Positions 27,971-37,461 of a stretch of 64,000 nt of DNA are shown here, one piece after another. This DNA is from Nonomuraea sp. PA05 (lineage in GTDB: Bacteria > Actinomycetota > Actinomycetes > Streptosporangiales > Streptosporangiaceae). Made by a program: the position numbers and the translations under genes. The first letter of the stretch is position 1. Every line of letters begins with the position of its first letter. The notes beneath the pieces were generated by a model. That model did no database searches. It was not told the origin of the DNA and saw nothing but the letters and a program-made list of their open reading frames with translations. The stretch covers positions 98,979-162,978 of the forward strand of contig NZ_VSEY01000033.1 of assembly GCF_008086045.1 (NCBI RefSeq), given 5' to 3'.

Positions 27971-28058
27971 CAAGCTTGTGTCCCGGAGGCGTGCCGACAG
28001 CGGCGGCAACATCCGCTCAGCACCTGGCCGTCAGTGGTCCATCTCGAAGTCGCTGCGC

Positions 28059-28286
28059 GCCATCACCGTGGAGAACCCGACATGGGGGCGCGGAAGAATC
28101 CAAGGCGAGTCGGCGCGCTTGGGCTACCCGATCGAGGCCGCCGCCGTGTGGGAGATCCTGCACGCCGCCGGTATCGATCCGGCACCCCGTCGGACCGGGC
28201 CGACCTGGCGGCAGTTCCTGACCGCACAAGCCCACGCGATCATCGCGTGCGACTTCCTGGTGGTCGAAACGATGATGGGCAGATGC
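28059..28286 (+). pseudogene. transposase/integrase-core fragment
   Basis: Fragment reading ENPTWGRGRIQGESARLGY, then AAVWEILHAAGIDPAPRRTG and PTWRQFLTAQAHAIIACDF, the region just before the first catalytic Asp of IS3/IS481-like DDE transposases common in actinomycetes. Only the first Asp (ACDF) is kept; the remaining DDE core is absent, and the following 100 bp (stop at 28383) read as unrelated DNA. No inverted repeats were found around it. It marks past insertion between sodF and the phosphate genes. Confidence 0.7.
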
Positions 28287-28439
28287 TGGATCGCCATGGG
28301 CGACTCGTCGCCGATGCCGCCGCACCGGCCGCGCCGGTGTGAATCGGTGCTTGCGCTCGACGTCGAACAGCGATTCGGCGGCTGACCGGCTGAACCGGGC
28401 GCCGCCCGTCTGAGCGCGATCGCCTCCGCCCGCGCCGCG

Positions 28440-29072
28440 TCATCGCTTCATCGCACCGTCGGCTGCGGCGTCGGCCGCGTTGGCGATCGCCATACCCGCG
28501 ATCTCCAATCGGCGTACGAGCTCGCGTTCCTTCATCGCCTCGGCCGACAGTTCGCCGGAGAAGATACGGGCGATCTCGTACTGATACATCCGGCGTACCG
28601 CGCCGCCGGCCTTCTTGGCCTCCAGGGCGTCGTGTGCCACCGCCGGAGCGCGCGCGGCCAGGGCGCGTACCGCGCCCTCCAGCGCCTCGACGCCGACGAG
28701 CAGCTGGTCGAGCAGCGGAACGAACTGCACCTGCCGCGACACTCGATACAGACACGATTCCCGGACGAAGTCCCGCAGCGCGTCGAGCACGTCGTCGATG
28801 GCCCGCGACAACCGGAACAGGTCCTCGCGGTCGATCGGGGTGATCAGGGCGTGTTCCAGCTGCGCCACCACCCGGGCTCGCTCGGTGTCGCCCAGGTGCT
28901 CGATGGAGCGCATCCGTTCGTGCGCCCGGGCTCTGTCCACCTCTCCGCCGGTCATCGCCAGGGCCAGCCAGACGCCCTCCTTGGTGGCTTGAAGCTGGTT
29001 GAGCAGCGCTTGCGTCAGTGCGCTGTCCATCCGTCCGGCCAGCAGATCCCGTACCCGGGTCAGTCGCCTCAC
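28440..29072 (-). CDS. PhoU-like (DUF47) phosphate transport accessory protein
   Basis: 210 residues from GTG 29072, whose GTGA overlaps the stop of the upstream PiT gene. The all-helical DUF47 pattern includes ITPIDREDLFRLSRAIDDVL near the middle and a final three-helix segment. DUF47 proteins bind the cytoplasmic face of PiT permeases and modulate uptake. The translational coupling to the permease supports this. Confidence 0.87.
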   Translation of the reverse strand: MRRLTRVRDLLAGRMDSALTQALLNQLQATKEGVWLALAMTGGEVDRARAHERMRSIEHLGDTERARVVAQLEHALITPIDREDLFRLSRAIDDVLDALRDFVRESCLYRVSRQVQFVPLLDQLLVGVEALEGAVRALAARAPAVAHDALEAKKAGGAVRRMYQYEIARIFSGELSAEAMKERELVRRLEIAGMAIANAADAAADGAMKR

Positions 29073-30004
29073 AGGCTTGTCAGCTCCCTCAGCGCGAATG
29101 CGGCGACGGCGGCCAGCGCGGTGCTCGCGGGCAGGGTCAGCACCCAGGCCAGCGCGATCCTGGTCGCCGTGTGCCAGCGGACCCTGCCGCCACCGCGCGC
29201 GGCGCCCAGGCCGATCAGGCCGCCTGCGATGGACTGGGTCATGCTCACCGGCAGGCCGGTCGCCGCGCAGCCGATCACGGTGACGGCCGACCCCGTCTCG
29301 GCCGCGACGCCGTCCAGGGGGCGGGAGGCGATGATCTCGCGGCTGAGGGTGCGGCCCGCCCGGGGAATGCCGCGTAGAGCGCCGATGCCGAACAGAACGG
29401 CCACCACGCAGGTGACGGGCAGTGGCGCACCCGTCATGCCCAGCGCGAGGGTGAAGACGGCCAGCATCTTCTGGCCGTCGTTGGCGGCGTAGGCGACACA
29501 CAGCAGCGCGAGCCCAGCCCAGTGCCAGCGCCGCAGCCCGATGGCGGTGGTCAGCGCGGCCAGCAGGCGGGACATCAGCGGCGCGGCCAGCGCGCCGATG
29601 AACGGAGCCGCGAGCCCGACGGCGAGCACGAGCGCCACCGAACCGCCGTTGACCGGGAGTCCCCAGCCGAGTCCGGCTCCGGTCAGTCCTCCGACGATGG
29701 CCAGGGTCAGGCTGGTCGGCCGGCCGTAGTGGCTGAGCGTCAGGACGACTGCCAGCGCCGCGATCACGGCGACGGTCATCGCGCTCCTGCCTTCCGGCCC
29801 ATGGAGTACGGCCAGCCGCCGGGTGAACGTCTGCGCCACCTCGTGCGTCGCCAGCGGTACCAGCGCGACCGCCGCCACCAGCACGGCGAGGCCGGCGAGA
29901 GGCCGTGCGGTGGGCAGTTTGTGCCCGGTGGCGAGCAACGCACCACCGTCGTTCATGCCGGTGACGAGGGCGAAGACACCCGCGAGCAGTAACTCCGAGG
30001 TCAC
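29069..30004 (-). CDS. pit: PiT family inorganic phosphate transporter
   Basis: 311 residues, about nine to ten transmembrane helices. The two PiT signature repeats are GMNDGGALLA near the N-terminus and YAANDGQKML in the middle. It imports metal-phosphate complexes driven by protons. It is coupled to the DUF47 gene, forming the common pit-pitA accessory pair. Confidence 0.88.
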   Translation of the reverse strand: MTSELLLAGVFALVTGMNDGGALLATGHKLPTARPLAGLAVLVAAVALVPLATHEVAQTFTRRLAVLHGPEGRSAMTVAVIAALAVVLTLSHYGRPTSLTLAIVGGLTGAGLGWGLPVNGGSVALVLAVGLAAPFIGALAAPLMSRLLAALTTAIGLRRWHWAGLALLCVAYAANDGQKMLAVFTLALGMTGAPLPVTCVVAVLFGIGALRGIPRAGRTLSREIIASRPLDGVAAETGSAVTVIGCAATGLPVSMTQSIAGGLIGLGAARGGGRVRWHTATRIALAWVLTLPASTALAAVAAFALRELTSL

Positions 30005-30026
30005 GCGCGCCGCCTGTCCGGCGGGG

Positions 30027-31130
30027 TCACAGATCGAGCCGTTCGCGATCCACGTGGTCCAGGGCGAGGCGCACCGCGCCGAGGGCGATGCTCTCCTCTC
30101 CGAACGTGGACAGGGCGACCTCGGGCGGGTTCAGGCACATCGCCGCCAGGTGGGCGCGCATGGGTTCGAGCAGCAACTCGCCCGCGCGGGAGAATCCGCC
30201 ACCGACCACGACCAGTTCGGGATCCACCACGAGGACGAGCGCGGAAGCGCCGCGGGCCAGGCCGTGGGCGATCCTGTCGAGCACGCCGAGCGCCCGCTCC
30301 TCACCCGCGCGCGCCGCCTCGAAGATCTCCTCCGCGCCGCGCCCTTCCCTGCCGAGCACGACGGACGGGTCCTCCCAGCCGGTGAGGGGCAATCTGCCGA
30401 GCTCGCCCGCGCTGCCCGTCCGCCCGGTGCGCAACCGTCCGTCAAGCAGCAGGCCGTGACCGGCCCGGTAGCCGGACAGGACGTAGACCACGTCGTCCAC
30501 GTGGCGGGCGCTGCCCCGCCAGTGCTCGGCGACGGCCGCGAGGTTGGCGTCGTTGGCCGCGAATCCCTGGCAGCCGAACCACCGGCCCACCTGGCCCCCG
30601 AGATCGAGCCCCGTCCAGCCGGGGATCAGGTGGGAGACCGTCACCATGCCCGAGCGGTCGACCACGCCCGAGGTGCCCGCCGTGGCCGCCCATACCCCGC
30701 CGCGTGCGACCGCGGCGGCATCGGCACAGGCGGTGGCGGCTCGTTCGGCGAGCGCGAGACGCTCGGCGGCGGGCAGGCGCTCGTCTATGTCGAGCCGCTG
30801 CTCGGCGAGCACGTCGCCGTTGAGGTCGGCGAGCATCGCCAGGATTCTGCGAGGGCCGACGTCGACGCCGACGACATGGCCCGCGTCCGCCCGGAACCTG
30901 AACCGCCTGGCCGGCCTGCCCGCACCGCCTTCGGTCGGCGCGGCCTCCTCCGCCAGGCCGCGCTCGACCAGGTCGGCGAGGGCCACCTCGGCGGTCTGCC
31001 GCGACAGGCCGGCGGCGCGGGCGAGCTGGGTCAGTGTCTGGGCGCCGCCCTGGCGGAGAGCGTGCAGTGTGGCGCGGGTGTTGAGGCGGCGAAGCAGGGC
31101 GGTGTCATGAGTTATGTCGGATGTTCTCAT
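30027..31130 (-). CDS. ROK family transcriptional regulator
   Basis: 367 residues from ATG 31130, with AAGGGGGA 5 nt upstream. The N-terminal winged helix (LTQLARAAGLSRQTAEVALA DLVERGLAEE) is followed by a ROK sugar-kinase-like domain with the ATP-site motif VVGVDVGPRRILAML, and GGFSRAGELL. Most ROK regulators bind a sugar or sugar phosphate. It is divergent from the oxidoreductase/sugar-transport operon, and two copies of TTCTCATAAT lie in the shared promoter. Confidence 0.88.
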   Translation of the reverse strand: MRTSDITHDTALLRRLNTRATLHALRQGGAQTLTQLARAAGLSRQTAEVALADLVERGLAEEAAPTEGGAGRPARRFRFRADAGHVVGVDVGPRRILAMLADLNGDVLAEQRLDIDERLPAAERLALAERAATACADAAAVARGGVWAATAGTSGVVDRSGMVTVSHLIPGWTGLDLGGQVGRWFGCQGFAANDANLAAVAEHWRGSARHVDDVVYVLSGYRAGHGLLLDGRLRTGRTGSAGELGRLPLTGWEDPSVVLGREGRGAEEIFEAARAGEERALGVLDRIAHGLARGASALVLVVDPELVVVGGGFSRAGELLLEPMRAHLAAMCLNPPEVALSTFGEESIALGAVRLALDHVDRERLDL

Positions 31131-31189
31131 AATCCCCCTTGACGGTTTTAGTGGTCGAACCCTAGCTTTACGTCGCATCTTCTCATAAT
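31124..31189. promoter_or_regulatory. repeated TTCTCATAAT elements between divergent genes
   Basis: TTCTCATAAT occurs at 31124-31133 (over the ROK start codon) and at 31180-31189 (13 nt before the Gfo/Idh ATG), 56 bp apart and in the same orientation; each copy is preceded by AT plus one variable base. They are candidate operators for the ROK protein on both divergent transcripts. Confidence 0.45.
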
Positions 31190-31201
31190 TGGAGTCGGAA
31201 C

Positions 31202-32434
31202 ATGTCGCAAGTTGGCCTCGCCCTCGTGGGCGCAGGCGATCGGGGGACCAGGTACACCAGGTATGCGACGATGGGCGGCCGGGCCAGGCTGGCCGCGGTG
31301 GCCGAGCCAGACGCCCGGCGTCGCGACGCCATGCTCACCGAGCACCCGGGCGCGCTCGGCTTCGACAGCTGGCAGGAACTGGCCGCCCGCCCGCGGATCG
31401 CCGACGCGGTGGTCATCGCCACGCTGGACGCCCAGCACGTGGAGCCCGCGGTGCGCTTCGCCGAGCTCGGCTACCACATTCTGCTGGAGAAGCCGATGGC
31501 CATCCGGCTGGAGGACTGCCTGCGGATCGTCGAGGCCGCCGAGAAGGCGGGGGTGCTCTTCGCCGTCTGTCACGTGCTGCGTTACACCCCCTACACACGG
31601 GCGATGAAGGCGGTGCTCGACAGCGGGCGGATCGGCGAGATCGTCACCATCGAACACCTGGAGCCGGTCGGCTGGTGGCACCACGCCCACTCGTATGTGC
31701 GGGGCAACTGGCGGCGTACGGACCAGGCGACGTTCATGCTGCTCGCCAAATCGTGCCACGACCTGGACTGGCTCGCGTACGTGACCGGCCGCAGGGTCTC
31801 CCGGGTGTCGTCCTTCGGCGGGCTCAAGCACTTCACGGCCGCCAATCAGCCCGCCGGTGCCGCGGACCGCTGCCTCGACTGCGCTGTGGCGGCTGACTGC
31901 CCGTACGCCGCCCAGCGTATCTATCTGCCCTTCGTGGGCGGCGGTGAGCGCTGGCCGCTGTCGGTCCTGAGCGAGGACACCAGCGAGGAAGGCGTCCTGC
32001 GGGCGCTGCGCGAGGGCCCCTACGGCCGCTGCGTCTACACCTGCGACAACGACGTGGTCGATCACCAGGTGGTGGACCTGGAGTTCGACGGCGGGGCGAC
32101 CGCCTCGTTCACCATGACGGCGTTCTCCCCGAAGGCGCCGCGCAAGACCCGGATCTTCGGCACCCGCGGCTCGATCGACGGGGACGGCGACCTGCTCACC
32201 GTGACCGATTTCGTGACCGGAGCCACCGAGGTCATCGACCCGCAGACACCGAAGGACGGGCACAGCGGCGGTGACGAGGGCCTGGTCACGGCCTTCCTTG
32301 ATGCGATCACCGGCGACAACCCGTCCGCCATCCTTTCCCATCCCCGCGAGAGCCTGCACAGCCACGAGATCGCGTGGGCGGCCGAGGAGGCCCGCCTCAC
32401 CGGAACCGTCGTCACCCTGAAGGAGCAGCAATGA
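31202..32434 (+). CDS. Gfo/Idh/MocA family oxidoreductase
   Basis: 410 residues. The Rossmann start is VGLALVGAGDRGTRY, followed by the EKP catalytic-site motif (LLEKPMAI) and the conserved helix SCHDLDWLAYVTGR. An insertion with four cysteines (CLDC..C near residues 225-235, plus C at 278 and 281) is present in some members and may bind zinc. It oxidises or reduces a sugar or cyclitol with NAD(P). It is the first gene of a five-gene plus-strand unit; its stop overlaps the ABC binding-protein start. Confidence 0.9.
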   Translation: MSQVGLALVGAGDRGTRYTRYATMGGRARLAAVAEPDARRRDAMLTEHPGALGFDSWQELAARPRIADAVVIATLDAQHVEPAVRFAELGYHILLEKPMAIRLEDCLRIVEAAEKAGVLFAVCHVLRYTPYTRAMKAVLDSGRIGEIVTIEHLEPVGWWHHAHSYVRGNWRRTDQATFMLLAKSCHDLDWLAYVTGRRVSRVSSFGGLKHFTAANQPAGAADRCLDCAVAADCPYAAQRIYLPFVGGGERWPLSVLSEDTSEEGVLRALREGPYGRCVYTCDNDVVDHQVVDLEFDGGATASFTMTAFSPKAPRKTRIFGTRGSIDGDGDLLTVTDFVTGATEVIDPQTPKDGHSGGDEGLVTAFLDAITGDNPSAILSHPRESLHSHEIAWAAEEARLTGTVVTLKEQQ

Positions 32435-33672
32435 CCAGAGCGCTCGCGCTCACCTGCGCACTGGCGCTCGCCGCCACGGCGGCATGTGGCACCAGCGAGG
32501 AGCCGGGAGGCGCCGACGGGCGCGGTCCCATCACGCTCACCGACACCCAGAGCCACGAAGAGGCCACCAGGAAGGTCATCGACGCCTGGAACGCCGCGCA
32601 CCCCGACGAGAAGGTGACCCTCGACATCCAGCCAAAGGACGCCGACAGCCAGCGGCAGCGCCTCATCAACAACGCGCAGACCAAGTCCGACGCGATGGAC
32701 GTCATGATGCTGGACGCGGTGTGGACGGCCGAATTCGCCGCCAACCGGTGGATCGACCCGGTCCCTGACGGCACGCTCAAGACCGAGGAGTTTCTCGCGC
32801 CCACCCTGGAGACGGCCCGCTACCGCGGCAAACTGTACGCCACCCCCTGGCTGACCGGCACCGGGCTGCTCTACTACCGCAAGGATCTGCTCAGCGAGGC
32901 TCCCAAGACCTGGGCGGAGCTGAAGAAGAGCTGCGACCAGGTGCTCCCCAAGCAGCAGGGCATGTCGTGTTACGCCGGGCTGCTGGACAAGTACGAGGGC
33001 CTGACGGTCTCCTTCTCCGAAGCCGTGCAGTCCGCCGGCGGCACCGTGGTCGACGCCTCCGGCAATCCCACGCTGAACACCGACGCCGCCAAGGCGGGCC
33101 TGAGCTTCCTCGTCGACGGATTCAAGAGCGGCCTCATCCCCAAGGAGGGCATCACGTTCAAGGAGGAAGAGGTCAAGAACGCCCTGCAATCGGGCAAGGT
33201 GCTGTTCGCGCGGAGCTGGGCCTCCCTCTACGGCACCGCGAACGCCCCCGACAGCCCGCTCGCCGGCAAGGTCGACGTTGCCCCCATCCCCGGTCTCGAC
33301 GGTCTGGGCAGCGGCACTCTGGGCGGCGCCAACCTGGCGATCTCCGCCTTCTCCAAGAACAAGGCGACCGCCAAGGACTTCCTCGCATTCTTCACCTCGG
33401 CCGAGCAGATGAAGATCTGGGCCACGATCAACAGCACCCCGGTCTCGCGTACGGCTCTCTACGACGACCAGGAACTCGTCGCGAAGTACCCCTACCTCCC
33501 TTCCCTGAAGGAGGGCGTGCTCGCTGCCAAGCCCCGGCCGGTCGCGGTGAAGTACGGCGACGTGACGGCCGCGATTCAGAACGCCGTCTACCCGGCGCTG
33601 TCCGGCGAGGTGGCCGTCGACCAGGCACTGGCCGGGCTGCAGCAGCAACTGTCGGGGCTGCTCAAGCAATGA
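32431..33672 (+). CDS. sugar ABC transporter substrate-binding lipoprotein
   Basis: 413 residues from ATG 32431 (ATGA overlap with the previous stop). The signal peptide has the lipobox TAACG. The mature protein follows the cluster-1 (MalE-like) binding-protein layout: VIDAWNAAHPDEKVTLDI, the hinge YATPWLTGTGLLYYRKDLL, and GGANLAISAFSKNKATAKDF. It captures an oligosaccharide or glycoside for the permeases that follow. The substrate is not evident. Confidence 0.9.
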   Translation: MTRALALTCALALAATAACGTSEEPGGADGRGPITLTDTQSHEEATRKVIDAWNAAHPDEKVTLDIQPKDADSQRQRLINNAQTKSDAMDVMMLDAVWTAEFAANRWIDPVPDGTLKTEEFLAPTLETARYRGKLYATPWLTGTGLLYYRKDLLSEAPKTWAELKKSCDQVLPKQQGMSCYAGLLDKYEGLTVSFSEAVQSAGGTVVDASGNPTLNTDAAKAGLSFLVDGFKSGLIPKEGITFKEEEVKNALQSGKVLFARSWASLYGTANAPDSPLAGKVDVAPIPGLDGLGSGTLGGANLAISAFSKNKATAKDFLAFFTSAEQMKIWATINSTPVSRTALYDDQELVAKYPYLPSLKEGVLAAKPRPVAVKYGDVTAAIQNAVYPALSGEVAVDQALAGLQQQLSGLLKQ

Positions 33673-34562
33673 GGCGCGGCGCGCGGTGGTTCACCGCACT
33701 GATGATCTCTCCCACCCTCCTCGTGCTGGCCCTGGTGGTGTTCTACCCCCTGCTCGCCGTGGTCCGCGAGTCGATGTACGTCAGCGGGGAGGGCCTGGAC
33801 GCCGACGGCTTCGTCGTCGAGGGCGAGCGGTTCGTCGGCCTGGCACACTACGCCGGGCTGCTCGGCGAGCGCTTCGTCAACGCCCTGGCCAACACGACGG
33901 TGTTCACCCTCACCACCGTCGTGCTCGAGACCTTGCTCGGCGTCGCCATGGCGCTGGTCATGCACAGTGTCCTGCGTGGCAAGGGCCTGATACGGGCCAG
34001 CATCCTGATCCCCTGGGCGGTGCCCACGGCCATCTCCGGACTGATGTGGCGGTGGGTGTTCCAGGCCGACGGCGTGGCCAACGCCATCATCGGCGAGAAG
34101 ATCCTGTGGACGACCGAAGGCGTGCAGGCCAAGCTCGCCGTCATCATCGCCGACGTCTGGAAGACCGCGCCGTTCGTCGGGCTGCTGGTGCTGGCTGGGC
34201 TGCAGATCATCCCGGCCATGGTCTACGAGGCCGCGAAGGTGGACGGGGCCTCGGCCTGGCAGACGTTCTGGCGGATCACTCTGCCACTGGTCAAGCCCGC
34301 GCTGGTGGTGGCGGTGCTATTCCGCGTCCTGGACGCGCTGGCCATGTTCGACCTGCCGTTCGTGATGATCGGCCGCGGCAAGCTCTCGGTGGAGACCCTG
34401 CCGGCCCTGGTCTGGGACGAGGCCACCCAGCTTAGATACGGGCCCGCGGCCGCGTACGGGATCGTGCTCATCACCTACGTGTCCGTCATCGTGCTGATCT
34501 TCGTCCGGTTGCTCGGCGCCGACCTGCTCGCCGACGCGCGATCAAGGAAGCGAGCGGCATGA
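33669..34562 (+). CDS. sugar ABC transporter permease (MalF-like)
   Basis: 297 residues, six transmembrane helices. The EAA loop is YEAAKVDGASAWQTFWRITL, which contacts the ATPase. The start overlaps the binding-protein stop (ATGA). It partners with the next gene. The ATPase (MsiK-type) is not encoded here, as is usual in actinomycetes, where one shared ATPase serves many sugar importers. Confidence 0.92.
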   Translation: MRRGARWFTALMISPTLLVLALVVFYPLLAVVRESMYVSGEGLDADGFVVEGERFVGLAHYAGLLGERFVNALANTTVFTLTTVVLETLLGVAMALVMHSVLRGKGLIRASILIPWAVPTAISGLMWRWVFQADGVANAIIGEKILWTTEGVQAKLAVIIADVWKTAPFVGLLVLAGLQIIPAMVYEAAKVDGASAWQTFWRITLPLVKPALVVAVLFRVLDALAMFDLPFVMIGRGKLSVETLPALVWDEATQLRYGPAAAYGIVLITYVSVIVLIFVRLLGADLLADARSRKRAA

Positions 34563-35365
34563 AGAAAGCCCTGGCCGCCGGAGTCATCGTGGTGTACTGC
34601 CTGGCGCCGTTCTACTGGATGATCGTCTCCAGCCTGCGCCGCACCGGGGACATCTTCAGCACCACGCCCTGGCCGTCGCCACCGTCACTGGAGAACTACG
34701 CCGCGGTCTTCTCCGGGCACAGCGACTTCGGCCGAGCGCTGCTCAACAGCCTCGTCGTGTCGGCCGCCACCACCGTGCTGACGCTGCTGTTCGGCATCTG
34801 CTGCGCCTACGCACTGGCCAGGCTCAGCTTCCGCGGCAAGAACCTGGTGCTCGGGCTGATCATCGGCACGTCGATGTTCCCCGGAGCGCTACTGATCGTT
34901 CCCCTGCTCAAGCTCTTCACCGAGCTGGGCTGGATCAACACTTATCACGCCATGATCATCCCGAGCATGTCGTTCGCTCTGCCGCTGGCCGTCTGGACGC
35001 TCACCGCGTTCTTCCGCCAGATGCCGCACGAGCTGGAGCAGGCCGCCACCATCGACGGCTGCACCCGCTTCGGGGCCTTCCGCCGGGTGATCCTGCCCGT
35101 CGCCGCCCCCGGCGTGTTCACCACCGCGATCCTGGCGTTCTTCGCCACCTGGAACGAATTCATGATCGCCCTCACCATGATCAGCAAGGCGGACATGCAG
35201 ACGGCCACCGTACGCGTGGCCCAGTTCGGCGGCGCCTCGGACTTCGACACGCCCTTCGGCACCCAGATGGCCGCCGGCGTCATCGTCACGATCCCCCTCG
35301 TCATCCTCGTACTGGTCTTTCAGAAGCGGATCGTCGCTGGGCTCACGTCCGGCGCGCTCAAGTAG
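34559..35365 (+). CDS. sugar ABC transporter permease (MalG-like)
   Basis: 268 residues, six transmembrane helices. The EAA loop is LEQAATIDGCTRFGAFRRVI. The ATG overlaps the preceding stop by 4 nt. It completes the membrane part of the importer. The C-terminus (VFQKRIVAGLTSGALK) is typical of MalG permeases. Confidence 0.92.
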   Translation: MKKALAAGVIVVYCLAPFYWMIVSSLRRTGDIFSTTPWPSPPSLENYAAVFSGHSDFGRALLNSLVVSAATTVLTLLFGICCAYALARLSFRGKNLVLGLIIGTSMFPGALLIVPLLKLFTELGWINTYHAMIIPSMSFALPLAVWTLTAFFRQMPHELEQAATIDGCTRFGAFRRVILPVAAPGVFTTAILAFFATWNEFMIALTMISKADMQTATVRVAQFGGASDFDTPFGTQMAAGVIVTIPLVILVLVFQKRIVAGLTSGALK

Positions 35366-35416
35366 TCACGTCTCCCGGTCATCGGCTTACCGTGAACAGG
35401 AAGGAACCCCCCCACC

Positions 35417-36244
35417 ATGAGCATCAGCAGAAGAGGTCTGCTCGGCGCGAGCGCGGTCGCGGCGGCCGGAGTCGGCCTGGCCGCCGTCCCGGCCGCCGCG
35501 ACCGTGGACAAGCGCCGCATCAAGCGCGGAGTCCTCCGCGTGGCCAGCTTCAACATCCACTACGGCGCGGGACCGGACAACGTCTTCGACCTCGAGCACA
35601 CTGCCGAGATCATCGAGGCGATCGATCCCGACGTCGTCGGGCTGCAGGAGGTCGACAAGCACTTCCGCGTGCGCAGCAACTGGCTCGACACCGCGAGCGA
35701 GCTGGCCAAGATGCTCGGCATGCACCAGACGTACGGTCCCAACATCGACCTCGACCCGCTGGAGGCGGGCCAGCCCCGACGGCAGTACGGCACGGCGTTC
35801 CTGTCCCGCTGGCCCATTCTCGAATCGCGCAACACCCGCCTTCCGCAGTACTCCGGCAGTGAGCCGCGCGGGCTGCTGGAGGCCGTCGTCAACATTCAGG
35901 GCAAGAGGGTCCGGCTGGGCAACTCCCACATGCAGCACACCAGCGACGCCGAATGGCAGGAACAGGCCGACGCCATCGTGAACCTGCTCGGCCAGTCCGC
36001 GGAACCGGTCATCTTCCTGGGCGACACCAACGCCGTGCCCGCCTTCCCCGGCATGACGACCTTCACGGACCGCTATGACGACGTGTGGGCCCGAATCGGA
36101 GTCGGCGAAGGACTGTCGGCGGCCAACACGTGGCGCTTCGACTACATCTTCGTGCCCAAGGGCTCCGATGTGCGCTCGGCCTGGCTGGTGAGCACTGACG
36201 TCTCCGACCATCTGCCGCTCGTCACCGACGTCCTGCTGCCGTGA
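35417..36244 (+). CDS. secreted endonuclease/exonuclease/phosphatase-family protein
   Basis: 275 residues. A Tat-type signal (SRRGLLGASAVAAAG) is followed by the EEP fold: VASFNIHYG, the metal-binding Glu in VGLQEVDKH, the catalytic HM in NSHMQH, the Asp-x-Asn in LGDTNAVP and the final SDHLPLV. The family contains nucleases, sphingomyelinases and phosphoinositide phosphatases. The position after sugar transport genes suggests a phosphodiesterase releasing a sugar or alcohol. It is separated by 51 bp from the permease gene. Confidence 0.87.
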   Translation: MSISRRGLLGASAVAAAGVGLAAVPAAATVDKRRIKRGVLRVASFNIHYGAGPDNVFDLEHTAEIIEAIDPDVVGLQEVDKHFRVRSNWLDTASELAKMLGMHQTYGPNIDLDPLEAGQPRRQYGTAFLSRWPILESRNTRLPQYSGSEPRGLLEAVVNIQGKRVRLGNSHMQHTSDAEWQEQADAIVNLLGQSAEPVIFLGDTNAVPAFPGMTTFTDRYDDVWARIGVGEGLSAANTWRFDYIFVPKGSDVRSAWLVSTDVSDHLPLVTDVLLP

Positions 36245-37440
36245 GACCGGTCATCAGGTTCCGAGCCCTCCTCGCCGCCGTCCTCGGCCTGGCGCTGACC
36301 ACCGCCCCCGCACACGCGGATCCCGGCGGCCACTGGGTGGACGCCTGGGCCACCGCGCTGCACCGCTCGTCGGCCGCCGCCATCCCCCCGCTCTACGAGA
36401 ACCAGACCATCCGCATGGTCGTGCCCATGCGCGGCAGTGGCAACGCCGTCCGGGTCCAGCTCTCCAACGCCCATGGCGATCAGCCCGTCACGTTCGGCGC
36501 CGTCACGGTCGCGCTCAGCGAAAGCGGCGCGAGCTTGGCGGAGGGGACGCTGAGCCCGGTCACGTTCTCCGGCGCCTCCTCGGTGACCGCCCCGGCGGGG
36601 CAGACGGTACGTAGCGACCCGATCCGTCTGCACGTCAGAACGGGCCGGCACCTGGCGGTCAGCGTCTACCTGCCCACCGCCACCGGTCCGGCGACCTGGC
36701 ACCGTTCGGCCGTACAGACCAACTACGTCTCCGAACCCGGCGACCACACCGGCGACCTGGACGGCGGCTCCTTCCCCGCCACGATGCGAAGCTGGATCTT
36801 CCTGGACGCCGTCGCCGTGAACCACGGCCCCACCCCTGGCACACTGGTGGCCGTCGGCGACTCCATCACCGACGGCTCGGGCACCAAGGTCGACGGCTTC
36901 GAACGCTGGCCCGACCGGCTGGCGGCCAGACTCGCGGCCGGGCCGGGCCGCCACCCCGCGGTGGTGAACACCGGCATCGGCGGCAACCGAGTCCTCACCG
37001 ACACAGCCCAGGATGGCCAGAGCCTGCTCAACCGCCTCGAACGCGACGTGCTCTCCCGGGCGGGGCTGACGCACGTCATCCTGCTGGAAGGTGGCAACGA
37101 CCTGCGCAACGGCGCCACCGCCGACCAGCTCATCACCGCCTACAAGGAGATCATCACCAAGGTGCGCGCCCGGGGTGCGATGATCTACGGCGGCACCATC
37201 ACCCCGCGCAAGGGCGGCTCCGGCTACACCGAGACCGCCGAAGCCCACCGTCAGACCGTCAACACGTGGATCGCCACCAGCGGCGAGTTCGACGGCGTCA
37301 TCGACTTCGCCACCGCCGTCGCCGACCCCTTCGATCCACAGTCCCTGGCACCCGCCTACGACAGGGGCGACCACATCCACCCCAACGCCGCCGGCTTCGC
37401 CGCGATGGCGGACGCCGTGGATCTCTCCCTGCTCCGGTAA
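36241..37440 (+). CDS. secreted SGNH/GDSL hydrolase
   Basis: 399 residues from GTG 36241, overlapping the preceding stop (GTGA). Signal peptide LLAAVLGLALTTAPAHA. An N-terminal beta-sandwich domain is followed by the SGNH esterase core: block I VAVGDSITDG, block II Gly in NTGIGGNRVL, block III Asn in EGGNDLRNG, block V DHIHPN. It is probably a carbohydrate or lipid esterase acting outside the cell together with the preceding phosphodiesterase-like enzyme. Confidence 0.9.
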   Translation: MRPVIRFRALLAAVLGLALTTAPAHADPGGHWVDAWATALHRSSAAAIPPLYENQTIRMVVPMRGSGNAVRVQLSNAHGDQPVTFGAVTVALSESGASLAEGTLSPVTFSGASSVTAPAGQTVRSDPIRLHVRTGRHLAVSVYLPTATGPATWHRSAVQTNYVSEPGDHTGDLDGGSFPATMRSWIFLDAVAVNHGPTPGTLVAVGDSITDGSGTKVDGFERWPDRLAARLAAGPGRHPAVVNTGIGGNRVLTDTAQDGQSLLNRLERDVLSRAGLTHVILLEGGNDLRNGATADQLITAYKEIITKVRARGAMIYGGTITPRKGGSGYTETAEAHRQTVNTWIATSGEFDGVIDFATAVADPFDPQSLAPAYDRGDHIHPNAAGFAAMADAVDLSLLR

Positions 37441-37461
37441 CGCCCGCCCTGCCCCGCGCCG

